The notes beneath the pieces were generated by a model. The model did not search any database. It worked only from the letters and a program-made list of their open reading frames with translations, and was not told the origin of the DNA. A program made the position numbers and the translations under genes. From positions 1,530,001 through 1,594,000 of the forward strand of contig NZ_CP080590.1 of the NCBI RefSeq assembly GCF_019504385.1: DNA of 64,000 bases, in the 5' to 3' direction. The stretch's first letter is position 1. Every line of letters begins with the position of its first letter. The stretch comes from Devosia salina (GTDB lineage Bacteria > Pseudomonadota > Alphaproteobacteria > Rhizobiales > Devosiaceae). Shown here piece by piece: positions 1 through 10,024 of this stretch.

Positions 1-2344
1 TTATGACCGCACGCTTTTCCTGGCTTTCGATGATCGGCTGAACCAGTTGACGGTCTATTTTGAACCGTCGTGGATTGAGTCGAAAAAGACTCAGGAAAGA
101 GGCGTGACCGGTGCCAAAGTCGTCGATGTCGATGCCGATACCCATCCTCCTGATAGCCTCGATATTCGTGCAGAACTTGTCCTTTTCGTCATCAAGGAAT
201 ATGGACTCGAGCAGCTCAAAGTTAAGCGTCCCCGGTTCGAAGTCCAGTTTTTGCAGCGAGCAGACCAGTTGCTCGTCGGCTAGGCGGTTGAGGGAGACAT
301 TGACCGAGATTGAAGGAATAGTGATTTTCCTATGGCGCCATTCCTGCATTTGCGCCACCGCCTGCTCAAGGATCATGCCGTCGATAGTGCTCAGAACGTG
401 ACGTTCTTCTGCAAATTTCATGAAATGGGCGGGAGCCAGAACACCGCGAGAGGGGTGCTGCCACCGAGCGAGAGCCTCCAAACTGACCACTTGGTTCGTC
501 TTGGCGTCGACGATTGGTTGGTAGTAGGGCACGAATTGGTTGGTCTCTATGGCTTCAAGGAGTTCTTCCGCAGTGCGCCTTGCTAACTCGATCTCGGAGC
601 GCAGGTCCTCGGTGAAGTAGTCATGCCGGCCACCACCTCCGGCTTTTGCGCGATAGAGCGCCGCATCAGCATCGCCCAGAAGCTGATCCAAGCTACGATA
701 GGCCGACGTTTGGGTGGCGATACCTATGCTCGCGCCGAGGCGCAGGGGCCTACCCGAGAAATAGAAAGGCATTGCCAGGCTTGAGAGGATGTTCCCTGCA
801 AGGCGTTTCAGATGGGTCGGGTCTGCCGCACCTGGGCATACAACAACGAACTCATCGCCACCGCTTCGGGCCAAGAACTCTGCGGAGGTGATTTGGTCCG
901 AAATGGTCCGGGCTGCGTGTTTCAGAACCGCATCACCAGCAAGATGACCTGCACTGTCGTTGATTTCCTTGAAGTGATCGAGATCGATATGGAGGATGGA
1001 TGTGGGAAGCTGTTTGTCCCGATAGAGATCGCCCAGTATTTGCTCGAGGAACCGGCGGTTGGGTAATTCCGTCAACGGGTCCGTTAGCGCCTGGCGTTCT
1101 ATCTGATCCTTTGCGATCTGCAGTTCGGCATTTCGTGTCTCTGCCAGCCGTTTGGCAGTAACAAGGCTTTCGTGAAGCTTCACATCGTCGGTGATGTCCC
1201 AGTTGGTCCCGACAAGCTTGCTCACTCCGTCATCGTCAAAATAGGTCACGTGGGACATGAGTGTGCGCACCTCACCATCTGTACGCACGATGCGAAACGT
1301 GGACGAAAAATCGCCCTTGCGGCGAATAGCTTCCGTGTTTTCCGATAGGATTTGTTCTGCGTCGTCAGGAAAAATTGCTGCCTGAAAGTCCGTGATCGAG
1401 AGCAGCTTGTGTTGGTCAAAACCATAGATGTCTCGCAGACGTCGATCGTAAATCAGCTGTCCTGAAGCGATATCGGCTTCAAATACCCCGATTTGAGAAA
1501 CAATCAGGGCAAGTTCCAGCCGCTTTGCTAATTTGTTGCTACGTGCTTCGGCTCGTTTGAGTTCGGTAACATCGGTATCGGTGCCAATGAAGCGAACAGG
1601 ACGACCCTGTTCATTGAATTCGACCGGGGCGCCCCGACTTTGAATCCAGATGTAATGCCCATTGCGGTGCTGCTCGCGGTATTCGAACACATTGCGTGGC
1701 AATTGGTCGGCCTGAAGGATATGGATGCGCACGCGTTCTCGATCCAAGGGGTGGACGCGTTCAATCCAGGCCTCCCGAGAGCTGTCAACATGCTCGTCTT
1801 CGCCGTATCCGCGCATTCTCTTCCAAGTAGGAGAGTAAAACACGGTGCCGCGCTCCAGATCAGACTCCCAGACCCCTTGGCCGGCACTTTCCAGCGCAAA
1901 GTTCCAGCGTCTCTCTGCATCTACCAGTTCGAGCAAAGCGTTCTTCTGCTCGTTAATGTCAGCAGCTTGGAGCCAAAGGTATTTTGGTCGCCCAGAGCAA
2001 TCGCTCAATAGCGACAGCGAAATGCTGGCCCAGAAGCAGCGACCATCGGCATCAACCAGGCGATGCTCGGCTCGATATGAAGGGCGACGCCCCTCCAGCA
2101 ATGCCTCTGCTAGCCACCTGGCTTCATCAAGATCAGGGGGATAAACGGCTTGTTCCAAACATATGCCCAAACATCCTGTTTTTCCCCGGCCCAACAACGC
2201 GTCTCCGGGTCTATTGGCGTAAAGAACAACGCCTCTGAGATTCAAAATGTAGCTGGGCAAGGGTGCTTGATCGAGCAGCCTCGACAGCGTGGCGACGTCT
2301 TCGTCGAGATCGCTTCGAACTTCAGGCGAAATAGTCAGCGTCAC
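1..2344 (-). CDS. PAS-PAS-PAS-GGDEF-EAL cyclic-di-GMP sensor protein (partial, C-terminus outside window)
   Basis: Membrane-free signalling protein that probably makes and/or degrades cyclic di-GMP. On the reverse strand one open frame runs from a GTG at 2344 (GGAG about 9 nt upstream) through the left edge, at least 781 codons. In order: about three PAS/PAC segments (roughly residues 20-420), a GGDEF domain with the intact motif RSGGDEF near base 855, and an EAL domain with SLEALARWQH near base 490 and the IDIDDFGTG loop near base 125. Both catalytic signatures look intact, so it could be bifunctional. A second in-frame GTG lies at 2365. No membrane segment is visible, so sensing is probably cytoplasmic. 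The EAL domain is cut by the window edge. Confidence 0.93.
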   Translation of the reverse strand, partial: MTLTISPEVRSDLDEDVATLSRLLDQAPLPSYILNLRGVVLYANRPGDALLGRGKTGCLGICLEQAVYPPDLDEARWLAEALLEGRRPSYRAEHRLVDADGRCFWASISLSLLSDCSGRPKYLWLQAADINEQKNALLELVDAERRWNFALESAGQGVWESDLERGTVFYSPTWKRMRGYGEDEHVDSSREAWIERVHPLDRERVRIHILQADQLPRNVFEYREQHRNGHYIWIQSRGAPVEFNEQGRPVRFIGTDTDVTELKRAEARSNKLAKRLELALIVSQIGVFEADIASGQLIYDRRLRDIYGFDQHKLLSITDFQAAIFPDDAEQILSENTEAIRRKGDFSSTFRIVRTDGEVRTLMSHVTYFDDDGVSKLVGTNWDITDDVKLHESLVTAKRLAETRNAELQIAKDQIERQALTDPLTELPNRRFLEQILGDLYRDKQLPTSILHIDLDHFKEINDSAGHLAGDAVLKHAARTISDQITSAEFLARSGGDEFVVVCPGAADPTHLKRLAGNILSSLAMPFYFSGRPLRLGASIGIATQTSAYRSLDQLLGDADAALYRAKAGGGGRHDYFTEDLRSEIELARRTAEELLEAIETNQFVPYYQPIVDAKTNQVVSLEALARWQHPSRGVLAPAHFMKFAEERHVLSTIDGMILEQAVAQMQEWRHRKITIPSISVNVSLNRLADEQLVCSLQKLDFEPGTLNFELLESIFLDDEKDKFCTNIEAIRRMGIGIDIDDFGTGHASFLSLFRLNPRRFKIDRQLVQPIIESQEKRAVI

Positions 2345-2888
2345 CTGTGAGCTCCACTTTCCCACAGGGGTTTGTTCATCCGCGACCCGTTACATGCATT
2401 CGTTCTCCGTCCGATCGGAACCGCGCAATCTGATACGACGGGAGCACAATTCCTGTGATCGTATGTCCGACTAAGCTTCGACCGTTCCACGGTTTGCCTC
2501 CTCTTTGCCGCAGACTTTCCACGTGGATGCTTGCCGAGGGCTTAATTCCTCGGGTCTTTCCCGAGGCTTGTGATCACGCCAGATCACATGGTTAGAAAAC
2601 AGGAAACGCGACGGAGCGGCGTAACTGATCCCCAATACAGGTCGCTCGAAGGTCTTTACGAACTCGCTGTGCAACCCCCGCGCATTGTGTCAGTTCACCG
2701 CCACCTACGAAGTTGGAGAAAGCGGCAGGTGCGACCTCAAGCATCAAACGAACAAGATCAAAGGTCGGAGCAGGGCAATGACGCGATTCCCTTAGGCGCC
2801 GTAGGGTGGTGGTTTCTTAGTTCGGCCTGTCGGCTGAGGCACCACCAGCCCCGCAATCAAACCGTGTGCATAATCACATGGATGGTGC
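2345..2888. other. Non-coding gap between the c-di-GMP gene and glgX
   Basis: About 540 bases with no reading frame that resembles a known protein. It should hold the leftward promoter of the c-di-GMP gene and the 3' end of the trehalose operon transcript. I see no clear terminator hairpin with a T-run. Confidence 0.6.
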
Positions 2889-4949
2889 TCAACGCCCGTA
2901 AACTTGGACCACTTGCCACGGCACCGTCACCGATCCATCTGCGGCCACAGTCCCTTCAAAATCATCCGTCGAGGTGTCCAGTCGCTTTGTCCATTTACCC
3001 TCGGGCAACTGGAATTGGCAGTCGTCGCCCGCGTTGAGCACGATGAGCAGTTCGGGATCGAGCGCGGAGACGATCTTCAGGCCGAAGCACCTCAATTCGG
3101 CGTCTTGCCAATCGGCGTCTCCCATGGCTCTGCCATCGGGGTGGAGCCATTCCAGCACCGGATTGTCGTCAGGGCCATCGTTCTGCGCGACGCCGAAACG
3201 GGCGCGGGACAGGCCCGTCTCCCTGCGCAACTTGCTCAGGACCGAAACGGCTTCAATCAGTTCCGGCCGCGCCTTGCTCCAGTCGAGCCAGCTGATCTCA
3301 TTGTCCTGGCAATAGGCGTTGTTGTTTCCACCCTGGCTATTGCCGAATTCGTCTCCTGCAAGGATCATCGGTACGCCCTGACTGAGAAGAACGGTAGCCA
3401 GCATGGCCTTTGCTCGGCGCAGCCTGGCTTGCAGGATGGCTTCGTCGTCGGTCTCGCCCTCTGCGCCCATATTGTCCGACAGGTTGTGGTCGTGACCGTC
3501 ATTATTGTCTTCGCCGTTGGCCTCGTTGTGCTTCTCGTTGAAACTCAGGGTGTCCCAAAGCGTGTAACCATCGTGGGCGGCAACGAAATTTATGCTTGAT
3601 GTGGCCGGGCGGTGGCTGTGATTAAACTGGACAGGCGAACCTGACAGGCGTTCGGACATTGCCGCGATCCGGCCCGGATCCTTGCGCCAGAATGCCCGCG
3701 TATCGTCGCGGAACTTGTCGTTCCATTCCCGGAACGGCCAACGGTAGCCGCCGACCTGGTAGCCCCCGTCACCAATGTCCCACGGCTCGGCAATCAGCTT
3801 GACACCGGCCAGCACCGGATCCTGTCGCAAGGCGTTGAAGAATGAGCCATCCCGCTCGAAGCCCTCCGATTCCCGGCCCAGGGTGGAAGCAAGGTCGAAA
3901 CGGAACCCATCGACATGCATGGCCTGCACCCAATAGCGTAGGCTGTCTAGCACCATGCGCAGAACCATGGGATGGGCGACATTCAGCGTATTGCCGGTAC
4001 CGGTCGTGTCAAAACTGTGCCGAGGGTTTTCGGGCGATAGTAGATAGTAGCTGGCGTTGTCGATGCCGCGGAAGGAGAGAGTCGAACCCAGTTCGTTGCC
4101 TTCACAGGTATGGTTGAACACCACGTCGAGGATAACCTCGATACCGGCGGCATGAAATTTTCGGATGGCTTGCTTCACTTCGCGGATCTGACCGGTGTGC
4201 AGATACCGGGCATGCGGGGCGAAGAAGGAAAGGGTGGAATAACCCCAATAGTTTGAGAGCCCCTTCTCGACCAGATAGCGATCATTGGCAAAGGCGTGCA
4301 CCGGCAGCAGTTCGATGGTGGTTGCGCCGATCTTGTGCAAATGTTCGATGGTGGGATCGCTCGCCAACCCCTGGAAGGTGCCGCGCAGATCTTGCGGGAT
4401 ATCGGGATGCAGCATGGTGAGGCCACGCACATGCCCTTCGTAGATCACCGTGTCCTGCCAGCGGATTCGCAGGGCCCGGTCGGTGTCCCAGTCGAATGCC
4501 GGATCGGCAACAACGCCCTTGGGCATGAATGGGGCGCTATCGCGCTCATCAAAGCTCAGGTCATCCTCGCCGATTGTATAGCCATGCAAAGCATCGTCCC
4601 AGATGATCTCGCCCTTGAGTTCGCGGGCATAGGGGTCGAGCAGCAGCTTGTTGGGATTGAAGCGATGGCCCTCTTCGGGGGCATAGGGACCATGAACGCG
4701 GTAGCCATAGACCTGGCCGGGCATGATGCCAGGAAGATAACCGAACCAGATGCCGCCTTCCATGGCCGGCAGATCCAGGCGGTGGATTTCATTGGCTCCC
4801 GATTTGTCAAACAGACACAGCTCGACCCGCTGAGCGTGCTCGGAGAACAGGGCGAAATTGGTGCCTTCGCCCATGAATTCCGCGCCCAGGATATCAGGCC
4901 GGCCGGCGTGATGATCAAAGGTCGGCTTGGTGTTTTGCGCTTTACGCAT
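2889..4949 (-). CDS. glgX: Glycogen debranching enzyme GlgX/TreX
   Basis: GH13 isoamylase-type enzyme that hydrolyses alpha-1,6 branches of glycogen and so feeds linear maltodextrins to TreY and TreZ. The N-terminal CBM48-like part (GEGTNFALFSEHAQ) precedes the barrel, which shows DVVFNHTCEGN, the nucleophile region GFRFDLAS, the acid region IAEPWD and FVAAHDGYTLWD. The chosen ATG at 4949 gives 686 residues, normal for the family. An upstream in-frame extension to 5072 overlaps the end of treY and has no family-like sequence. It is the last gene of the leftward DUF2934-treZ-treY-glgX operon, 88 bp after treY. Confidence 0.95.
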   Translation of the reverse strand: MRKAQNTKPTFDHHAGRPDILGAEFMGEGTNFALFSEHAQRVELCLFDKSGANEIHRLDLPAMEGGIWFGYLPGIMPGQVYGYRVHGPYAPEEGHRFNPNKLLLDPYARELKGEIIWDDALHGYTIGEDDLSFDERDSAPFMPKGVVADPAFDWDTDRALRIRWQDTVIYEGHVRGLTMLHPDIPQDLRGTFQGLASDPTIEHLHKIGATTIELLPVHAFANDRYLVEKGLSNYWGYSTLSFFAPHARYLHTGQIREVKQAIRKFHAAGIEVILDVVFNHTCEGNELGSTLSFRGIDNASYYLLSPENPRHSFDTTGTGNTLNVAHPMVLRMVLDSLRYWVQAMHVDGFRFDLASTLGRESEGFERDGSFFNALRQDPVLAGVKLIAEPWDIGDGGYQVGGYRWPFREWNDKFRDDTRAFWRKDPGRIAAMSERLSGSPVQFNHSHRPATSSINFVAAHDGYTLWDTLSFNEKHNEANGEDNNDGHDHNLSDNMGAEGETDDEAILQARLRRAKAMLATVLLSQGVPMILAGDEFGNSQGGNNNAYCQDNEISWLDWSKARPELIEAVSVLSKLRRETGLSRARFGVAQNDGPDDNPVLEWLHPDGRAMGDADWQDAELRCFGLKIVSALDPELLIVLNAGDDCQFQLPEGKWTKRLDTSTDDFEGTVAADGSVTVPWQVVQVYGR

Positions 4950-5037
4950 TGGAGTGGTTCCTGGGGTGGAGCGGGTTGGGTCCGCTGGAGAGTTGCTTGT
5001 GAACGTGGGTGACTCCACGCCAGTTCCGGCAGATCGG

Positions 5038-7302
5038 CTATGCCTCGGACATTTCGGTGTCCCATCCGACAAAGATCACCTGACGGTCGATCTCGGTGTG
5101 CCAGATCGGTTCGATATTGGCAGGCAGATCAGTGGAGAAACCTGCAATCAAAGCCCGCTGCCCGTCGCTCCGACGCAACAAGACGTTGTCCGGGCTGAGA
5201 ACGACCTTGCTCGCTGCCCGCTCGAGGAATTCGCGTTCGGTCTTGCGCAACCCAAGCAGTTCACGGGTCAGGTTCATCTTGGCCGTGGCAATCCTGCTGT
5301 CCAAGGTGCCGGCGGCAAGGGTGCCCCAATCCACAGGGCGACGGTTGTCCGGATCGGTGAGGGCAAGGAAAACTGTTTCGCTGCCACGGTAAATGTCGGG
5401 AAAGCCCGGCAGGAGGGCCTTAAGGGCAAGCTGGGCGAGGATCAGCGTGTCAGCGCTCGACACCAATTGCTTGAGTTCGATCGGCAGAGCGTCGCGCCAT
5501 AGCGCAACCGCCGCGTGGGCAAAAGCGATGGCCTTGTTTTCCGCATTCTCGTTGGGCCTGGTCCAGAAACTGGCTTGCTTGGCTTCACGCATCGCCTTGC
5601 GGATATGATCGCGCAAACGCTCGTCGAGATGCGCGTCGGCTGGGTCCCAGATGGCCAGACAGGTCTGGATAATGTACCAGCGCCAGGCCGGGGTGACCTC
5701 GGCAGCTTCGCGTAGCTCGCAGGCCCGAAGGTAGAGGGCCTTGAACCCCTCCGGCTGATGGCTGATTGCCACCATGCGCATGCGCGCGTCCTCGGAACGC
5801 TTGGTGTCGTGCGTCGAACTCAGGTTCATGTCCCAAGGGGTTCGACCAGACAGGAACTGGTCGGCCTCCCGTTGATCCACGGTCGGCTCGGCGGGTTCGG
5901 CGCCAACTTCGTTGGCAGCCAGGTAGCGTGACCACCGGAAGCCGGCGGTATCTTCCTGCGCCTTGGCGAGAAGAGCGCCGGACACCTGCTGGAAACGCAA
6001 GGCGAAGGCTCGCGCTTGCGCTGTATCTGGCGAAAGCATAAGCGAGGCCACCGCCTTGACGCCGACCTCCGAACGCAGGCCCATTGCTGCCGTTTCACTC
6101 ATTCGCGTGACGATGGCGTGGTCAGCTTCCTCGATGCCGTTGCTGTCTATATAGGTCCTGTAGCGTGGCACGGCCCCGAGCAGGGCCATGACAGCTTCCC
6201 GCAGCGTCTCGGGACCCGGTTCTGCGAGCGGTGAGGCCTGGAGCGCAGCGGCAGCCAAGGCGACGAGCTGGTGCAGTTCAGCCGCGAGTTCGAACTCGAG
6301 GATTTCTTTCTTGGCTCGGGTCAGCGCCTGCGGAAAACTGTCCGGCTCCTGGACCAGATCGCGCCAGATTTGATCCAGTTCTTCAATACCTCGGCTGTGC
6401 GTGAGCGCGCGCGCCAGCAGGCGGGCAGCTTCGTAACCGGTCGTGCCGACCGTGTTCCAGTTTGCGGGCAGGCGTTCTTCGCCCACCAGGATTTTTTCGA
6501 CCCATATGGGCGTGCCGGGTAGCGCCTGCGACAGCCGTTCGAGATAGGCCGCCGGGTCGGCCAGTCCATCGATATGGTCCACGCGCAAGCCATCGACCAA
6601 TCCCGCCCGGACCAGATCTAGCGTCAGCGCATGAGTGTCCTCGAAGACTTCGGGATCCTCGACACGCATGCCGATCAAGCCTGTGACGTTGAAAAAGCGA
6701 CGGTGGGTGATGACATCGCGTTCGGCCTCCCAATGCTTCAGGCGCCAATGCTGCTGCTCGTGCACTTTGCGCAACGCATCTATGTCCGTCATGTCATATG
6801 GTGCTGTATCCGCTAGCGGGACCCGCGTTCCATCGAAGACGAAATGGCCGTTCTTTACGCTGAAGCGGCCGGCGGCCAGCATTTGCTCGAAAGGCTCGGG
6901 CAGAATAGGCAGAACCAGGGGGCCGGCATTCCAATCAATATCGAAATGGCTGGCGTAAGGACTGTTCTCACCGTCGCGCAGCACCTCCAGCAGCCAGGGA
7001 TTCTCCAAGGTGAAGGCGGTGTGGTTCGGAACGATGTCGAGTATGATCCCCAGCCCGACCTGCCTTGCGGCTCCTACAAGCCGTTCAAATGCACCTCGCC
7101 CTCCCAGCGTCGGGTCGATCTGATTAGGATTGATGACATCGTAGCCATGGGTAGAGCCCGTCGAGGCGGTGAAGATCGGGGAGAGGTAGAGATGGGACAT
7201 GCCCAGCCCAGCGATATAGTCGACATGCCGGGCAAGATTGTCGAAGTCGACGCCCTCCCGCAACTGTACCCGGTATGTGGCGGTCGGGGCCGAGTGCATC
7301 AT
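5038..7302 (-). CDS. treY: Malto-oligosyltrehalose synthase TreY
   Basis: GH13 enzyme that converts the reducing-end glucose of a maltodextrin into a trehalosyl unit by intramolecular transglucosylation. The 754 residues start with ATYRVQL, typical of TreY, and carry DIVPNHTAF, LRVDHIDGLADP (nucleophile Asp) and WVEKILVGEE (acid/base Glu). Its ATG overlaps the treZ stop codon by 4 nt, so translation is coupled. With treZ and glgX it forms the TreXYZ route to trehalose, a compatible solute often made under salt or desiccation stress. Confidence 0.95.
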   Translation of the reverse strand: MMHSAPTATYRVQLREGVDFDNLARHVDYIAGLGMSHLYLSPIFTASTGSTHGYDVINPNQIDPTLGGRGAFERLVGAARQVGLGIILDIVPNHTAFTLENPWLLEVLRDGENSPYASHFDIDWNAGPLVLPILPEPFEQMLAAGRFSVKNGHFVFDGTRVPLADTAPYDMTDIDALRKVHEQQHWRLKHWEAERDVITHRRFFNVTGLIGMRVEDPEVFEDTHALTLDLVRAGLVDGLRVDHIDGLADPAAYLERLSQALPGTPIWVEKILVGEERLPANWNTVGTTGYEAARLLARALTHSRGIEELDQIWRDLVQEPDSFPQALTRAKKEILEFELAAELHQLVALAAAALQASPLAEPGPETLREAVMALLGAVPRYRTYIDSNGIEEADHAIVTRMSETAAMGLRSEVGVKAVASLMLSPDTAQARAFALRFQQVSGALLAKAQEDTAGFRWSRYLAANEVGAEPAEPTVDQREADQFLSGRTPWDMNLSSTHDTKRSEDARMRMVAISHQPEGFKALYLRACELREAAEVTPAWRWYIIQTCLAIWDPADAHLDERLRDHIRKAMREAKQASFWTRPNENAENKAIAFAHAAVALWRDALPIELKQLVSSADTLILAQLALKALLPGFPDIYRGSETVFLALTDPDNRRPVDWGTLAAGTLDSRIATAKMNLTRELLGLRKTEREFLERAASKVVLSPDNVLLRRSDGQRALIAGFSTDLPANIEPIWHTEIDRQVIFVGWDTEMSEA

Positions 7303-9011
7303 GTCAATTTGCTCCAGACGGCAAGGGCGTAGGGATCGCGTTTGAGGTCGAAGAGCGCGAAGTCGGGCGTGCGCGCCCTGAGCGCATGGCGGCCGATCTC
7401 TCCAAAATTGAGATCAATAATCAACTCGCCCGCCTCGAACTGCCAGTGCGCCGTCAAGGCCTTTTCGCCGACGACATGAGCCGCACTATGCTGACGGGAG
7501 GTCGCCGTCAGCGGGAAGATCGCTGCCTGACGAAATGCGAGAACCTGGTGAGTCAGCCGCAGCCAGTCATTTGCAGCCGGAGATGGCGACCAGTCCAGTC
7601 GGGAGTGTCGGAAAGTTGCCGGATCGATTGGGTCGGGCACCGACTCGCCGAGCGCGGCGATGCCAGCGAATTCCTCGGCCCGGCCCTGGCGCACCGCTTC
7701 AGCCAGATCGCCGTCGTAGTCGGCAAAGAACTGGAATGGAGACACGGCGCCGCGTTCCTCGCCCATGAAGATCATGGGCGTATAGGGGGCAGTGAGCAGC
7801 AGGGCGTACGCCGTCTTCACCGCTTTTTCATCCGCCAGCGTCAGAAGCCGTTCGCCCTGGGCGCGATTGCCGACCTGATCGTGGGTCTGGATAGAATTTA
7901 TGAAGCTGGTGACCGGCAAGTGGGCGCAGTCGGAGCCGCGTGGTGTGTCGAGCCCAATACGCGGCTGGCCTTCCTCGATATGTCCGCGCTCCAGGGCCCG
8001 CACCAGATCTGCGATCGGCTCGTTTGCGAAGGAGACATAGTAATCCTGGCTTTCGCCTGTCAGGCTTGTATGCACCGCATGGTGGAAATCATCGTTCCAA
8101 CTGGCGGCATAAAGCCCCGACTCGCGCAAAGTGGGCTCGTTACGTTCATCCTCGACGATGAGATGGAGCGGCCTGCCCAGGTCCAGTTTCCGGACAGCCT
8201 GGCCCAATTCCATCATGAACTCCGGTGCCCCTTCGCCCTGGATTTGATGCACGGCATCAAGCCGTAGCCCATCGAGCCGATACTCGTTTAGCCACATTAG
8301 CGCGCAATCGATCCAGAACTGACGCACCGCATTCTGCGAGAAGTCGATCGCAGCGCCCCAAGGCGTGTGTCGGTCCGGGTTGAAAAATTCCGGCGCAATC
8401 GTGTGGAGATAGGCGCCGTCTGGACCGAAATGGTTCATGACCAGATCAAGAATGACGCATAGCCCGTGGCTCTGCGCGGTATTGACGAGCTGCCTCAGAT
8501 CGTTTGGCGAACCATACGCTGGATGGGGGGCAAAGGGCAGCACCCCGTCATAGCCCCAGCCTCGCGACCCGGGAAACTGGCTGATCGGCATGATCTCAAT
8601 TGCCGTGAAACCGAGCTTTGCGAATTCCTCCATCTTCTCGGCCGCGGCGCGGAATGTTCCGCTCGAGGTAAAGGTGCCTATGTGAAGTTCATAAAGGACA
8701 TATTCGTTGAAGGAACGTCCCCTCCAGGAATGTGACCACTCGAAATCCGCGCCCGAAACCAACCGTGAAGGCCCGTGGACGTCCGAGACCTGCAGGCGGC
8801 TGGCAGGATCCGGATAGCGTATGCCATCAACGATGAAGCTGTAATCTTCACCTTCCTCAGCGGGAAAGCAGGCCTCCCAGAAGCCGTTGTCGCCACGGAG
8901 GAGAGGGATAGATCGCTCGCTCCCTATTGCTACCGCCACCGAGCCCGCCGAGGGCGCCCATAATCCGGCTCGCCACTGCGCGCCCATTCGCTTCACACCC
9001 CAACGAGACAT
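7299..9011 (-). CDS. treZ: Malto-oligosyltrehalose trehalohydrolase TreZ
   Basis: Releases free trehalose from maltooligosyl-trehalose made by TreY. An N-terminal CBM48-like domain (AGLWAPSAGSVAVAI) is followed by a GH13 barrel with ILDLVMNHFGPDG, GLRLDAVHQI (nucleophile Asp), VEDERNEP (Glu) and SIQTHDQVGN. It has 570 residues, usual for the family. The start at 9011 overlaps the stop of the upstream DUF2934 gene by one base (TGATG), which favours it over the Met eight codons later. Second gene of the operon. Confidence 0.94.
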   Translation of the reverse strand: MSRWGVKRMGAQWRAGLWAPSAGSVAVAIGSERSIPLLRGDNGFWEACFPAEEGEDYSFIVDGIRYPDPASRLQVSDVHGPSRLVSGADFEWSHSWRGRSFNEYVLYELHIGTFTSSGTFRAAAEKMEEFAKLGFTAIEIMPISQFPGSRGWGYDGVLPFAPHPAYGSPNDLRQLVNTAQSHGLCVILDLVMNHFGPDGAYLHTIAPEFFNPDRHTPWGAAIDFSQNAVRQFWIDCALMWLNEYRLDGLRLDAVHQIQGEGAPEFMMELGQAVRKLDLGRPLHLIVEDERNEPTLRESGLYAASWNDDFHHAVHTSLTGESQDYYVSFANEPIADLVRALERGHIEEGQPRIGLDTPRGSDCAHLPVTSFINSIQTHDQVGNRAQGERLLTLADEKAVKTAYALLLTAPYTPMIFMGEERGAVSPFQFFADYDGDLAEAVRQGRAEEFAGIAALGESVPDPIDPATFRHSRLDWSPSPAANDWLRLTHQVLAFRQAAIFPLTATSRQHSAAHVVGEKALTAHWQFEAGELIIDLNFGEIGRHALRARTPDFALFDLKRDPYALAVWSKLT

Positions 9012-9220
9012 CAGGAATGGCTTTCCGGCAAAGCTGGGGGCTGGTTTTGAAGCAAATCATCGGCTTGCCTTTCGCGCAGGCAACGCTCGAGAGCTTCAAA
9101 CCAGTATTGTTGTTCCTGCCCATCGGGTCTGCCAGCTTGTTCCCACAGGAAGTACGCGGTTTCACGTACCCGTTGCTCGAAAAGGGGATCGACCCAGGGG
9201 TCCGTTCTGTCTTTCTGCAT
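9011..9220 (-). CDS. DUF2934 small protein heading the trehalose operon
   Basis: Small acidic protein of 69 residues. The pattern RVRETAYFLWEQAGRPDG followed by a Tyr/Trp helix matches DUF2934, a short helical family of unknown function common in Rhizobiales and often near stress genes. The ATG at 9220 has GGAG about 9 nt upstream. Longer upstream starts (to 9358) add sequence unlike the family. The stop overlaps the treZ start by one base, so it is very likely co-translated with the trehalose genes. A role in regulating that pathway is only inference. Confidence 0.8.
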   Translation of the reverse strand: MQKDRTDPWVDPLFEQRVRETAYFLWEQAGRPDGQEQQYWFEALERCLRERQADDLLQNQPPALPESHS

Positions 9221-9517
9221 CAGCGCTCTCCAAATGCAGAGCGACAATGCGGGGCAGCGCGTTTCGCTCCATTGCCCGCGTGAGCTCGCAGTCAATTTGC
9301 AGTCGTGCAATTGGCGACACCGTACCCTATCGGTCGGGTGTGGCCCCTGACTCGTCACCTCCGAAACTCCTGGGAGGGGTAGGGTACTTCCAAAAACTCT
9401 TTAAACAGGCGCGTGCGCCAACCCGGACATCCCGCCCCTTTCGGCCCTCGCTGGCTGCAGTCAACAGCTGCGGTTTGAGGTATCAAGAAAGCAGTCTGCC
9501 TTCGAACAATAGACGAG

Positions 9518-9883
9518 CTAAGCTGCTAGCAATTCGCGTGCGGCGTCGGCGATATCACTAACCTTGTAGGGTTTGCCGAAACAGCGGCTCCCATTTGGCA
9601 TGTCGCTTAACAGCACGCCTCGGAGACCGGACGTGACGATGATCTTTATCGGCGGCCAGCGGTTGCGAACTGCTTCAGCCAGCATCAGGCCGTCCATGTC
9701 ACCGGGCATGTCGACATCGGTAAACATCACCTGAATGTCATTGTTGGCATCAAGCTGTGCGACGGCCTCGCGCGCGTTTGCCGCCTCGATCACCCTGAAG
9801 CCCAAATTCTGCAATTGATCCGCTATGTCCATCCGAATGAGAGGCTCGTCTTCCATTACGAGGATGGTGATAGCTAGGGGCAC
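9518..9883 (-). CDS. Single-domain response regulator (CheY-like)
   Basis: About 121 residues comprising one receiver domain and no output domain. Visible features are the acidic pair EDEP, the phospho-acceptor Asp in MFTDVDMPG, the conserved Thr/Ser in VTSG and the Lys in FGKPY. The start is uncertain: the GTG at 9883 fits the domain boundary, and another in-frame start lies at 9958. It is divergent from the RsbQ-like gene and next to several sensor kinases, including an HWE kinase, a family often paired with single-domain regulators in alphaproteobacteria. A GGAAC sequence at 9988-9992 (complement) weakly resembles an EcfG-type -35 element. Confidence 0.85.
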   Translation of the reverse strand: MPLAITILVMEDEPLIRMDIADQLQNLGFRVIEAANAREAVAQLDANNDIQVMFTDVDMPGDMDGLMLAEAVRNRWPPIKIIVTSGLRGVLLSDMPNGSRCFGKPYKVSDIADAARELLAA

Positions 9884-10024
9884 TGCAAATCCGATACTGG
9901 CTGAGGTCCGCTTCGAGACCGATACTGCACAACTGTCACGAAGGAAATTCGATCCCATCTCGCTGTCACGAAACGTAATGTGACCTCGTTCCGTTGATAA
10001 CTTCTGATAAGCCGCAGAGAATGG

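Noticed and set aside
2570..3037. A 155-residue forward reading frame in the gap before glgX
   Set aside because: It overlaps the 3' end of glgX antisense and has no family-like sequence.
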